Below, piece after piece: positions 7,751 to 15,083 of a DNA stretch of 64,000 nt; the first letter of the stretch is position 1, and every line of letters begins with the position of its first letter. The translations under genes and the position numbers were made by a program. This DNA comes from Chitinophaga japonensis. GTDB taxonomy: Bacteria > Bacteroidota > Bacteroidia > Chitinophagales > Chitinophagaceae. The stretch lies in NCBI RefSeq assembly GCF_007830125.1, contig NZ_VLLG01000002.1, positions 940,985 to 1,004,984 of the forward strand. The letters are read 5' to 3'. The notes under the pieces were generated by a model. That model saw only the letters and a program-made list of their open reading frames with translations. It made no database searches and was not told the DNA's origin.

Positions 7751-7843
7751 CGCTGAAAGCTTAAAGCACAAAGCTGATCCTAGTGAATTTAAGCCATGGC
7801 AACCGGCTTTTAGCTTTATGCTTTCTGCTTTAAGCCTTCGGCG
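7751..7843. repeat. D-family mirror element invading the BatD-like C-terminus
   Basis: Arms 7751-7774 and 7820-7843 (24 nt each) are inverted repeats matching at 21 of 24 positions, made of CGCTGAAAGC/TTAAAGC words, with a 45-nt spacer containing CATGGCAACC. The right arm is inside the BatD-like gene and encodes its last eight residues (ending GLKQK before A and stop). The left arm lies 34 bases upstream of the batA start. Confidence 0.75.
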
Positions 7844-8820
7844 TCCGGCGTTTCCGCCGGCCTGGCCGCCGGTTTGGTCCATTCCACGATCTCCACTGCC
7901 TTTTGCATGCTGTCCGCATGTTCTTCCGGCGTAGGCTGCAGCTTGGCGAACTTGGCCAGGTCTGCCAGCGACAGCAGGGCCCGCAGCTTGTCCCGCTGCT
8001 GGTTCAGGATGGTCACCGGTTTGATGTTCTGCAACAGCTCCGCGGTGGTTTGTTCCAGGGCGGCAATGCCGAACTGCTCTTCAAAATAGGTACGTAAAAT
8101 ATCGGTGAGCCGGGAATAATATTCTTTTACATTGCCGGCCTGCCATACCTTTTCGGCTTCCAGCGCTTTCAACTGGCGCAGGGTACGGTCATAAGCAGGC
8201 TCCAGCGGTGCGGGCGGCGGGGCCGGCGCTTTGGCGGGCCGCCTGCGGAAGTACCACCACAGGCCCAGGGCCAGCAGCACCACGGCAGCGCCTATCACCA
8301 TGTACAACCAATAGTCCCAGATGCTCCAGGCAACGGTGCGGATGGTTTTGATAGGTTTAAACGCCTTGGTAGTATCTACGGCAACGGTATTCACGTCAAT
8401 GCCTATAGGGGCGGAGAAAGCGGAATCCACACTGCCGGAAGCGGCGATCATTTCAAACTTCAGGGCCGGTATTTCCCAGCGGCCGGAGTCGAAGCTGGTC
8501 AGGGTAAGTGTTTGCCGGAGCAGTTGTTCCTGCGTACCGGCGCTGGTCACGGTATCCAGTGCAGACCGGTCCACCACTTCCCAGTGGTTGAAAGAGTCCG
8601 GCAGGCTGGGAAATACCATTTGCAGGCCGGCTTCCTTCAGCTTGCCGGGGTCCACCCGGGCGGTCAGCTCCAGCTTTACCTGCTCGCCTATACGAATTCT
8701 ATCCGTATCGGCGCTGGCCCGTACGTCAAAACGGTCTTGTGCGAACAAACGGAAAGGACATAGCACATACCCCAGCAACACAAATAAATAAATGCTCTTT
8801 ACTATTGTACTTTTCTGCAT
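7816..8820 (-). CDS. BatD-like secreted/membrane protein of the Bat cluster
   Basis: A 334-residue protein with a signal peptide (about 1-27, ending LFAQ), a beta-rich extracytoplasmic region (about 28-165), one transmembrane helix near 171-192, a proline/alanine linker and a cytoplasmic helical tail. This layout resembles the protein found between DUF58 and batA in many Bacteroidota (BatD or DUF4381-like). Its role is presumably to connect the MoxR/VWA machinery to the periplasm; that is inference. The last residues (AEGLKQKA) come from an arm of a D-family repeat, suggesting that a repeat insertion changed the C-terminus. Confidence 0.72.
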   Translation of the reverse strand: MQKSTIVKSIYLFVLLGYVLCPFRLFAQDRFDVRASADTDRIRIGEQVKLELTARVDPGKLKEAGLQMVFPSLPDSFNHWEVVDRSALDTVTSAGTQEQLLRQTLTLTSFDSGRWEIPALKFEMIAASGSVDSAFSAPIGIDVNTVAVDTTKAFKPIKTIRTVAWSIWDYWLYMVIGAAVVLLALGLWWYFRRRPAKAPAPPPAPLEPAYDRTLRQLKALEAEKVWQAGNVKEYYSRLTDILRTYFEEQFGIAALEQTTAELLQNIKPVTILNQQRDKLRALLSLADLAKFAKLQPTPEEHADSMQKAVEIVEWTKPAARPAETPDAEGLKQKA

Positions 8821-8845
8821 GATGGTTTTTGCTCCGCTTTAAAAC

Positions 8846-9712
8846 TTAGGCCCTGTTCAGGAAAAATGTCTGCAATGCCTTTACATAGTCCTCATCCGTG
8901 CGCACGCTGATCAGCTCTGCCCCGCTTTTCAGGAAGGCATTGCGGCAGTACTGCACATGCTGCAGGAACTGCTGCGTATAGAACTGCTGCACTCTTTTAT
9001 CGGAAGCGTCCACCCACTGGCGGGCGCCGGACTCCGCATCGGCCATCTGTATCAATCCCACCGGCGGCAGCTCCTTGTCGCGCTGGTCATACACATGGAT
9101 GCCTACCATGTCATGCCGTTTGGAGGCAATGGTGAGCGCATCCTGGTAGTTACCGGCCAGGAAATCGCTGAGCAGGAAAACAATGCTCTTTTTCTTGGCG
9201 GCATTGTTAAAGAAGCGCAGGGTCTCCCGGATGTTGGTGCCCTTCTTTTTAGGCCGGAAGGACAGCAGCTCCCGGATGATGAACAGGATATGTGATTTCC
9301 CTTTTTTGGGAGGAATATATTTTTCTACACCGTCGCTGAAAAAGATCACGCCCACCTTGTCGTTGTTATTGATGGCGGAAAATGCCAGCACGGCGCAGAT
9401 CTCGGTGATCAGGTTACGCTTGTTCTGGTGCACGGTGCCAAACACGGAGCTTTCGCTCACATCTACCAGCAGCATCACCGTGAGCTCCCGCTCTTCCTCG
9501 AATATCTTCACAAAAGGATGGTTGAAGCGCGCCGTTACGTTCCAGTCAATGGCCCGCACGTCGTCTCCAAACTGGTAATCCCTTACTTCACTGAAAGACA
9601 TGCCCCTGCCTTTAAAGGCGCTGTGGTACTCCCCGGAGAAAATATGGTTGGAAAGCCCTTTCGTCTTTATTTCCAGTCGTCTTACCTTTTTGAGTATTTC
9701 AGCAGTATCCAC
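8846..9712 (-). CDS. DUF58 domain protein
   Basis: About 288 residues. The N-terminal block KTKGLSNHIFSGEYHS, followed by FKGRGMSFSEVRDYQFGD (partial) and RAIDWNVTAR, is the DUF58 signature. The remainder has a VWA-like fold with DVSES in the MIDAS position. DUF58 proteins are membrane-associated or cytosolic partners of MoxR ATPases. The best start is GTG at 9712 (giving M/V-DTAEILKKVRR), matching the usual family N-terminus; an in-frame TTG at 9721 is the alternative. A C-family AT repeat ends seven bases before the GTG. Order moxR-DUF58-batD-like-batA supports one operon. Confidence 0.9.
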   Translation of the reverse strand: MDTAEILKKVRRLEIKTKGLSNHIFSGEYHSAFKGRGMSFSEVRDYQFGDDVRAIDWNVTARFNHPFVKIFEEERELTVMLLVDVSESSVFGTVHQNKRNLITEICAVLAFSAINNNDKVGVIFFSDGVEKYIPPKKGKSHILFIIRELLSFRPKKKGTNIRETLRFFNNAAKKKSIVFLLSDFLAGNYQDALTIASKRHDMVGIHVYDQRDKELPPVGLIQMADAESGARQWVDASDKRVQQFYTQQFLQHVQYCRNAFLKSGAELISVRTDEDYVKALQTFFLNRA

Positions 9713-9719
9713 CCTTAAC

Positions 9720-9786
9720 AATTAATAATTAACAATTAATAATGAAGTAGCGTTGCACTAAACTGCCAACAGCTAATTGCTATTTA
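9720..9786. repeat. Composite C/B mirror-type element between moxR and DUF58
   Basis: Bases 9720-9743 are C-family AATTAATAAT words. Bases 9770-9786 are a B-family stretch (CAGCTAATTGCTATTTA) that includes the moxR stop codon (9784-9786). The spacer holds CTGCCAACAGC, similar to strings in other element spacers. The arms belong to different families and pair poorly, so this may be a decayed or hybrid copy. Confidence 0.5.
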
Positions 9787-10785
9787 TGGCACTTCCACCG
9801 CATTCAGTATTTCGCTCAGTATGTTCTCGGTAGTCACGTTCTCTGCCTCCGCCTCATAAGTAAGGCCCACGCGGTGGCGCATCACGTCAAAGCAGATGCT
9901 GCGCACGTCTTCGGGTATCACGTAGCCGCGGCGCTTCATAAACGCATAGGATTTGGCGGCCCAGGCCAGGCTGATGCTCGCCCTGGGCGATCCGCCGTAG
10001 GAGATCAGCGGTTTCAGCTTCTGCAGCTTGTACTCTTCCGGGTGACGGGTGGCAAAAACGATATCGAGTATGTAACGCTCTATCTTTTCATCCATATATA
10101 CTTCCCGTACCAGCTTGCGGGCCTCCACGATATCGGCGGGCTGTATCACCGGGTTGATGGCGGCCATGCCGCCGGGATTCAGGTTCTGCCGGATGATGTG
10201 CCTTTCTTCTTCCTTGGTAGGATAGCCGATCACTACCTTGAGCATGAAGCGGTCCACCTGCGCTTCGGGCAGCGTGTAGGTGCCTTCCTGCTCTATCGGG
10301 TTCTGGGTGGCCAGCACCAGGAAAGGCTCCTCCAGCTTGAAAGTGGTGTCGCCAATGGTGATCTGCTTTTCCTGCATGGCTTCCAGCAGGGCGCTCTGTA
10401 CTTTGGCGGGGGCGCGGTTGATCTCGTCCGCCAGGATAAAATTGGCGAAGATAGGCCCCTTGCGTACCATGAATTCGTTACGCGGCTGGTTGTATATCAT
10501 GGTGCCTACTACGTCGGCCGGCAGCAGGTCCGGTGTAAACTGTATACGGCTGAATTTGGCGTTGATGGCGGAAGACAGGGACTTGATGGACAGGGTTTTA
10601 GCCAGGCCGGGCACCCCTTCCAGCAGCACGTGGCCCTGCGCCAGCAAACCTATCAGCAGGCGCTCTACCATGTAGCGCTGGCCTACGATCACCTTGCTTA
10701 GCTCCAGGTTCAACAGATCTACAAATGCGCTGGCCTGATGGATCTTTTCATTCAATTGACGGATGTCTTGCGATGTATTCTCCAT
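9784..10785 (-). CDS. moxR: MoxR family AAA+ ATPase
   Basis: A 333-residue AAA+ ATPase with Walker A GVPGLAKT at about 57-64, a Walker B LADEINRAPAK region and the conserved ATQNPIEQEGTY sensor stretch. MoxR proteins act as chaperone-like ATPases on VWA-domain partners, and here those partners (DUF58, BatA) follow on the same strand. I place the start at the ATG giving MENTSQDIRQ. A longer frame from GTG at 10839 has no homology-like character. It is the first gene of the Bat cluster, and the upstream spacer carries a D-family inverted repeat. Confidence 0.93.
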   Translation of the reverse strand: MENTSQDIRQLNEKIHQASAFVDLLNLELSKVIVGQRYMVERLLIGLLAQGHVLLEGVPGLAKTLSIKSLSSAINAKFSRIQFTPDLLPADVVGTMIYNQPRNEFMVRKGPIFANFILADEINRAPAKVQSALLEAMQEKQITIGDTTFKLEEPFLVLATQNPIEQEGTYTLPEAQVDRFMLKVVIGYPTKEEERHIIRQNLNPGGMAAINPVIQPADIVEARKLVREVYMDEKIERYILDIVFATRHPEEYKLQKLKPLISYGGSPRASISLAWAAKSYAFMKRRGYVIPEDVRSICFDVMRHRVGLTYEAEAENVTTENILSEILNAVEVP

Positions 10786-10890
10786 GCTATATTTTAATTT
10801 TTTCAGGTTTGCAAAATAAACATTCTCACCCCAAAACACTGATCCACAGCCACCTGCGGCCGTTAAAATGCTGTTAATTATGCAGGGCCA

Positions 10891-10955
10891 AACGCTGAAA
10901 GCTTAACGCTGAGGAAATTATGCGTCAAGCGTTTGGCGTCCTGCTTTCAGCGGTC
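10891..10955. repeat. D-family mirror element
   Basis: A perfect 10-bp inverted repeat CGCTGAAAGC (10893-10902) / GCTTTCAGCG (10943-10952) is embedded in further D-family words (AACGCTGA, GCGTCAAGCGTTTGGCGTC). It sits in the 275-bp divergent spacer between moxR and the 113-residue protein gene. The remaining spacer has nothing else I recognise apart from the promoter at 11016-11023. Confidence 0.65.
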
Positions 10956-11015
10956 AGCGTCGGGCCCCCAAGTTAATAAAGCCCCGGCACATTTATATCA
11001 TCTTTTTTTATAACG

Positions 11016-11023
11016 TACATTTG
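11016..11023 (+). promoter_or_regulatory. Promoter -7 box TACATTTG
   Basis: Exact TAnnTTTG element 37 bases before the ATG at 11061. The predicted start near 11029 gives a leader of about 32 bases for the 113-residue protein and probably the GNAT and cyclophilin genes downstream. Confidence 0.55.
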
Positions 11024-11060
11024 CATTTATTAATAAACACCTAACAATCAAATATATACT

Positions 11061-11402
11061 ATGGATGATCTTGAGCAGCGATGGAAACAGGTAGAAACCA
11101 GGCTCACAGAACGCTTCGGTAAAACGCCCAACATGGAGGCCATTCTCTTCCTGATAGGCATCCAGGAGCTGGGCCGCCTGAAAAAGAAATTCACCAAGGA
11201 ACAGAAACAGGACCTGATGCATATTGCTACCTGCACCCTGCTGAGCCAGAGCGGGTACTACGAACTGGAAGGATACGACAAGGACGGATGGCCCCATTTC
11301 AAAATGGTGCAACCCGTACCTGATATGGGACTGGCCGAGCAGGAAAGATTTCTGAAGGAACATATCATTGCGTATTTTGAGGAACCGGATGAGGAGGTCT
11401 AA
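11061..11402 (+). CDS. Conserved-looking small protein of unknown function
   Basis: A 113-residue soluble, charged, mostly helical protein with no signal peptide or membrane segment. Visible features are the helix MEAILFLIGIQELGRLKKKF (residues 25-44), a cysteine at 58 and a C-terminal part with YDKDGWPHFK and an acidic end. I do not recognise the family, though its compact size and intact codon use argue it is real. It has its own TAnnTTTG promoter and is followed after three bases by a GNAT acetyltransferase, so the two are probably co-translated and may work together. Confidence 0.75.
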   Translation: MDDLEQRWKQVETRLTERFGKTPNMEAILFLIGIQELGRLKKKFTKEQKQDLMHIATCTLLSQSGYYELEGYDKDGWPHFKMVQPVPDMGLAEQERFLKEHIIAYFEEPDEEV

Positions 11403-11405
11403 ATC

Positions 11406-11939
11406 ATGACAGACATCGTTATTCGCCCGGTGCAACCCGGCATGCTGGACACGCTGGTACAACTGGAGCAGCAAACCTACACGGAAACCTTCGGGCCGGT
11501 GTACCAGGCGGCAGACCTGAACGCTTTCCTGCAGGAAAAGAAAAGCCTGGCCACCCTGCAGCAGGAACTGGCGCAGCCGGGCGCCCTGTATTATATACTT
11601 TACTATGGGAATACGCCGGCCGGCTTCCTGAAACTGAACCTCGGCAAGCAGCCGGACGATGCAGCACGCACCCTCCTGCCCACCCCTGTTATGGAGCTGG
11701 AAAAGATCTATGTGCTGCAAAGCCTGCAGGGGCACAAACTCGGCAAGGCGCTGATGCAGCAGGCCTATGCGGTGGCGCAGGAGCATGGCATCAAAACGCT
11801 GTGGCTGGGCGTGTGGGAGCATAATACGCGGGCTTTTAACTTTTACCGGCGGGAAGGCTTTGAACATTTCAGCGAACATTCCTTCCGGGTAGGCACACAA
11901 AAGGATACCGACTGGCTGATGAAGAAACAGCTATACTAA
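11406..11939 (+). CDS. GNAT family N-acetyltransferase
   Basis: A 177-residue acetyltransferase of the GCN5 fold. The acetyl-CoA loop region (VLQSLQGHKLGKALMQQA, about residues 100-117) corresponds to the R/Q-x-x-G-x-G/A motif, and the C-terminal WEHNTRAFNFYRREGF is the typical motif B. Members of this subgroup often acetylate polyamines, amino acids or ribosomal proteins; the substrate here is unknown. It starts three bases after the preceding gene and ends 20 bases before the cyclophilin gene, consistent with one transcription unit. Confidence 0.88.
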   Translation: MTDIVIRPVQPGMLDTLVQLEQQTYTETFGPVYQAADLNAFLQEKKSLATLQQELAQPGALYYILYYGNTPAGFLKLNLGKQPDDAARTLLPTPVMELEKIYVLQSLQGHKLGKALMQQAYAVAQEHGIKTLWLGVWEHNTRAFNFYRREGFEHFSEHSFRVGTQKDTDWLMKKQLY

Positions 11940-11959
11940 GGGCTAACCATTACTATTAT

Positions 11960-12619
11960 ATGAAGAAACTATTACTATTGCTCTTACTGCTGGGCACTGC
12001 TATGGGCGCTATGAGCAAACACCGGAAAGTAAAGGTGATCACGCCTTATGGCACGATGGTGATCTTGCTGTACGATGAGACGCCCCTGCACCGCGACAAT
12101 TTCATTAAACTGGCCAGGGCCCATTTTTATGACAGCGTGCTGTTTCACCGGGTGATCAACACGTTCATGATCCAGGGCGGCGACCCGCAGTCAAAGCACG
12201 CCCAACCCGGCGCTATGCTGGGCAACGGGGAAAACGGGTATACCGTGCCGGCTGAGTTCCGGCTGGACCTGTTCCATAAAAAAGGCGCACTGGCGGCTGC
12301 GCGCGATAACAATCCCGCCAAAGCTTCTTCCGGTTGCCAGTTCTATATTGTGCAGGGCAAAACATGGACGGACGCAGAACTGGACCAGTTGGAGCAAACA
12401 CGCCTGGGCGGCCGTAAAATACCGGTAGATCAGCGGGAGATCTACAAAACCACCGGCGGCACCCCGCAACTGGACCAGGGCTATACCGTATTCGGGCAGG
12501 TAATAAAAGGACTGGAAGTAATAGACCGCATTGCTGCGGTGAAGACCGACGGCAACGACCGTCCTGTTACAGATGTGCCGATGAAGATACGGCTGGTAAA
12601 GAAATGGTTATTCTTCTGA
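11960..12619 (+). CDS. Cyclophilin-type peptidyl-prolyl isomerase, exported
   Basis: A 219-residue cyclophilin with an N-terminal signal peptide (about 1-19). It catalyses cis-trans isomerisation of proline peptide bonds during folding of secreted proteins. The active-site segment FHRVINTFMIQGGDP holds the catalytic arginine, and SSGCQFYIV is the second conserved block. There is an insertion of about 30 residues (WTDAELDQLEQTR and following) common in Bacteroidota cyclophilins. It ends 56 bases before gcvH. Confidence 0.92.
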   Translation: MKKLLLLLLLLGTAMGAMSKHRKVKVITPYGTMVILLYDETPLHRDNFIKLARAHFYDSVLFHRVINTFMIQGGDPQSKHAQPGAMLGNGENGYTVPAEFRLDLFHKKGALAAARDNNPAKASSGCQFYIVQGKTWTDAELDQLEQTRLGGRKIPVDQREIYKTTGGTPQLDQGYTVFGQVIKGLEVIDRIAAVKTDGNDRPVTDVPMKIRLVKKWLFF

Positions 12620-12647
12620 TTTGAGAGGCAGGAAATCTTAATTTCCT

Positions 12648-12655
12648 TACTTTTA
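12648..12655 (+). promoter_or_regulatory. Probable -7 box of gcvH (7 of 8 match)
   Basis: TACTTTTA differs from TAnnTTTG only at the last base. It lies 20 bases before the gcvH ATG, the same spacing seen for several exact promoters in this window, giving a leader of about 15 bases. Confidence 0.35.
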
Positions 12656-12675
12656 CCGCCAAAATCAAACTAGCT

Positions 12676-13053
12676 ATGAATTTTCCGTCAAACCTGCGGT
12701 ACACAAAAGACCATGAATGGATCTTGTTAGAGGGAAATGTTGCCACCATTGGCATCACCGAATTTGCGCAAGGCGAACTGGGGGATATTGTTTTTGTAGA
12801 CATCAACACCGTGGGTAAGGCCCTCGATGCGGAAGAAGTGTTCGGCACGGTAGAAGCCGTAAAAACTGTTTCCGACCTGTTCCTGCCCGTTGCCGGCACG
12901 ATTAATGAAGTAAATCCCGAGCTGGATGCCAGCCCCGAGCTGGTAAACCAGGACCCTTACGGAGCCGGCTGGATGATAAAAATGACCGTTAGCAATCCTG
13001 CCGATGTAGATGCACTGCTGGATGCGGAAGCATACCAGGCGCTGGTGGGATAA
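12676..13053 (+). CDS. gcvH: Glycine cleavage system H protein
   Basis: A 125-residue lipoyl carrier that shuttles the aminomethyl group between the P, T and L proteins of glycine cleavage. The lipoylation lysine is Lys63 in the segment [12 protein letters not shown], and the protein starts with the typical N-P[11 protein letters not shown] block. Length matches the family. Genes for the P and T proteins are not in the window. The vanZ-like gene begins six bases after its stop, an adjacency I know from other Bacteroidota. Confidence 0.97.
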   Translation: MNFPSNLRYTKDHEWILLEGNVATIGITEFAQGELGDIVFVDINTVGKALDAEEVFGTVEAVKTVSDLFLPVAGTINEVNPELDASPELVNQDPYGAGWMIKMTVSNPADVDALLDAEAYQALVG

Positions 13054-13059
13054 TTTATT

Positions 13060-13458
13060 ATGAAGATACTTCGCTATTACATACCCGCTGTTTTATGGAT
13101 CATCCTGATCCTGGTGGTCTGTACATTGCCGGGAAAGGATATACCACACACTTCCTGGTTTGACCGGATCCATATGGATAAGGTGGTGCATTTTGGATTG
13201 TTCGGGGGCATTGTGCTGTTCCTGAGCCTGGGATACTACCTGCAAAAGAAGCACATATCCCCGCTCACGCTGCTGCTGTTTGTACTGGGCGCGGCCGTAT
13301 ACGGCCTGGCCATTGAGTTCATACAGAAATATTTCGCGATAGACCGCAGCTTTGATATGAATGATGTAGCGGCCGATACCCTGGGCGCTATTGCAGGCAT
13401 CTGGGTATTTAAGCTGATCCGCCGCTGGTTCCTGAAGCCCGGCGATACCACCGCATAA
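13060..13458 (+). CDS. VanZ family membrane protein
   Basis: A 132-residue protein with four hydrophobic helices (about 6-24, 43-62, 70-90, 105-124) and the VanZ-family hallmarks: a D-K-x-x-H-F segment near residue 40, and E-F-I-Q with a following R-x-x-D-x-x-D-x-x-A-N/D block around 87-108. The original VanZ gives low-level teicoplanin resistance, but most relatives have no known role. It is likely co-transcribed with gcvH. Confidence 0.88.
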   Translation: MKILRYYIPAVLWIILILVVCTLPGKDIPHTSWFDRIHMDKVVHFGLFGGIVLFLSLGYYLQKKHISPLTLLLFVLGAAVYGLAIEFIQKYFAIDRSFDMNDVAADTLGAIAGIWVFKLIRRWFLKPGDTTA

Positions 13459-13488
13459 AAAATTCCCTCCGGGAAACCGGAGGGAATT
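13456..13488 (-). terminator. Intrinsic terminator of the ompA-like gene
   Basis: A perfect 12-bp stem, AATTCCCTCCGG / CCGGAGGGAATT, around a GAAA tetraloop (13461-13488). On the minus strand it is followed by a run of T (complement of the A-run 13457-13462), the classic layout for ending the OmpA transcript. It may also stop vanZ transcripts on the plus strand, where the trailing sequence is less T-rich. Confidence 0.85.
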
Positions 13489-13524
13489 ATACATACTGCT
13501 TATGAGAAATAAGTGATTTGACTA

Positions 13525-14226
13525 CTATTGTTTGGAGGCTTCATTTTTCGCTTCCGCCTTCATCTTTTCATTCGCGAAGATGGAGAACTCCACGCGGCGG
13601 TTCTTCGCCCTGTTCTCATCAGAATCATTCGGGAATTTAGGCTGGCTTTCACCATACCAGTAAGCCTGTATACGGTTAGCTGCAATGCCTTGTGCGCGCA
13701 GGTAAGCGGCTACGGAATTGGCGCGCCTTTCAGACAGGCCCATGTTATACGCATCAGTACCTTTATCGTCCGTGTGGCCTTCTACGCGCACATAAGTGTC
13801 CGGGTATTTGTTCAGGATCTGGGCCAGCTCGCGGATATTGCTCTGCGCGGTGCCGGTCAGGTCGGATTTATCGAACCCGAAGAGTACGCCAGAATCGAAG
13901 GTTACGTTGATACCTTCGCCTACACGTTCCACCTGGGCATTGGGCACTTCATTCTTGATCTCCTGGGCCTGCTTGTCCATTTTCTTACCAATGAGCACGC
14001 CGGCTGTACCACCTACTGCTGCGCCGATAATAGCTCCCAGGGCTGTATTACCGGCAGCTTTACCGATTGCGGCGCCGGTAGCGGCGCCACCGCCAACGCC
14101 TATTACAGCGCCTTTCTTGGTATTGTCCATGCTTTGCCAGGTGCTACAGCCAAACAGTAGGGTAGCGGATAGCGTTACGGCTACTATTGCATTCAAATTT
14201 TTAGTCATCTTAATAGTTTTAAACAT
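13525..14226 (-). CDS. OmpA family lipoprotein with glycine-zipper domain
   Basis: A 233-residue outer-membrane lipoprotein. The signal ends at a lipobox LLFGC (Cys27 from this start). Then comes a glycine-zipper segment rich in GxxxG (about 37-88), and a C-terminal OmpA/Pal peptidoglycan-binding domain (about 105-220) with VEGHTDDKGTDAYNMGLSERR (cited in part) as its signature. It probably anchors the outer membrane to the cell wall. A second in-frame ATG at 14208 (MTKNLNAIVA) also gives a good signal peptide, so the exact start is uncertain. A strong terminator follows. A 15-bp palindrome lies 46 bases upstream. Confidence 0.93.
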   Translation of the reverse strand: MFKTIKMTKNLNAIVAVTLSATLLFGCSTWQSMDNTKKGAVIGVGGGAATGAAIGKAAGNTALGAIIGAAVGGTAGVLIGKKMDKQAQEIKNEVPNAQVERVGEGINVTFDSGVLFGFDKSDLTGTAQSNIRELAQILNKYPDTYVRVEGHTDDKGTDAYNMGLSERRANSVAAYLRAQGIAANRIQAYWYGESQPKFPNDSDENRAKNRRVEFSIFANEKMKAEAKNEASKQ

Positions 14227-14271
14227 AAAGGTTCTGTATTTTTTCAGGCGTAAACTGCCTTGAAAGGGTTA

Positions 14272-14286
14272 GGCAAATACTTTGCC
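14272..14286. promoter_or_regulatory. Palindrome upstream of the OmpA gene
   Basis: GGCAAA-tac-TTTGCC is a perfect 6-bp inverted repeat with a 3-bp centre, 46 bases upstream of the OmpA start. It may be an operator, but no second copy was found in the window and no exact -7 box was identified nearby. Confidence 0.35.
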
Positions 14287-14391
14287 AAAATCCTGCAACT
14301 GCTATAAATTACTGGACATTAATAAAATATAAACGATTTAATTTATTAACATATCACATATGTATATAAATAAATCTATGTAACTGCGCAT

Positions 14392-14982
14392 TTATCCCAA
14401 CAGGTTCTTGAGCATGCCGCCCAGTCCGCCGCCGGCCGGTTGTTCCTGTTGCTGCTGCCTGGCGCCGCTGGAAAGCGCGCCCATAATGTCCTGCAGGTCC
14501 ACATCACCATCGCCGTCGCGGTCCAGGCCGCCGCTGGTGAGGCGTCCCAGGATGCCGGAAAGGTCCATGCCCTGCGCCTTGCCTCCTGTCAGTGAATTCA
14601 GGATGCCCTGCAGGTTGAAGCTGCCATCGTTGGGATCATTGGTTTTCTTTACCAGGGAGCCTAGCACGGTGGGAATGAGGCTGCCGGCTATCTGTCCGGC
14701 GCTGCCGGCATCCAGGTTGAATTTTTTCAAAAGGGTATCCATAAAATTGCCGGATATCCTGCTTACTACCGGGTTTTGCGGGTCCGTAGCAGTACTGGTG
14801 CCTCCCAGCAGGCTTACCACCTGGGCGGCATGGCCGCTGGCCATTTCTTCCTGCAGGCCGGAAGCGATGGAGGCCGTAGCGGCCTGCATCACGGCTTCAT
14901 TTTGTTCATTGGGTACAGCGGGATTGTTCACTACCGCGCCCTGGGCATTCTCTTTTACGAGATTGAGTAATTGATCAAGCAT
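14392..14982 (-). CDS. DUF937-like protein with an EF-hand calcium loop
   Basis: A 196-residue protein without signal peptide, starting MLDQLLNLVKENA. The middle resembles DUF937-type proteins: glycine/serine-rich amphipathic helices with SGNFMDTLLKKF and GSLIPTVLGSLV. Near the C-terminus residues 154-165 (LDRDGDGDVDLQD region) form a canonical 12-residue EF-hand loop with aspartates at positions 1, 3, 5, 9 and 12, so calcium binding is likely. A Q-rich stretch and a glycine-rich amphipathic tail (GGLGGMLKNLLG) follow. Function unknown. The ATG at 14982 is preferred; a longer frame would overlap the prfA stop. Confidence 0.8.
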   Translation of the reverse strand: MLDQLLNLVKENAQGAVVNNPAVPNEQNEAVMQAATASIASGLQEEMASGHAAQVVSLLGGTSTATDPQNPVVSRISGNFMDTLLKKFNLDAGSAGQIAGSLIPTVLGSLVKKTNDPNDGSFNLQGILNSLTGGKAQGMDLSGILGRLTSGGLDRDGDGDVDLQDIMGALSSGARQQQQEQPAGGGLGGMLKNLLG

Positions 14983-15083
14983 GATAATATGGTTTGTGAG
15001 CCAATAATTAAACATTCCGGGGCGTAAAATTGTTTTCGGCAGCGGCCAGGTATTTATACACATTCCCGTAACGGCAGGATGCA

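Noticed and set aside
10281-10675. Long open frames on the strand opposite many genes
   Set aside because: They lack homology-like composition and mirror the codon use of the true gene; the moxR, alaS and SusC regions show the same effect, typical of GC-rich coding DNA.
10801-10830. Exact -7 box for moxR
   Set aside because: The minus strand has TTATTTTG, one base off TAnnTTTG. With this AT-rich background one-mismatch hits are too frequent to call without spacing support.
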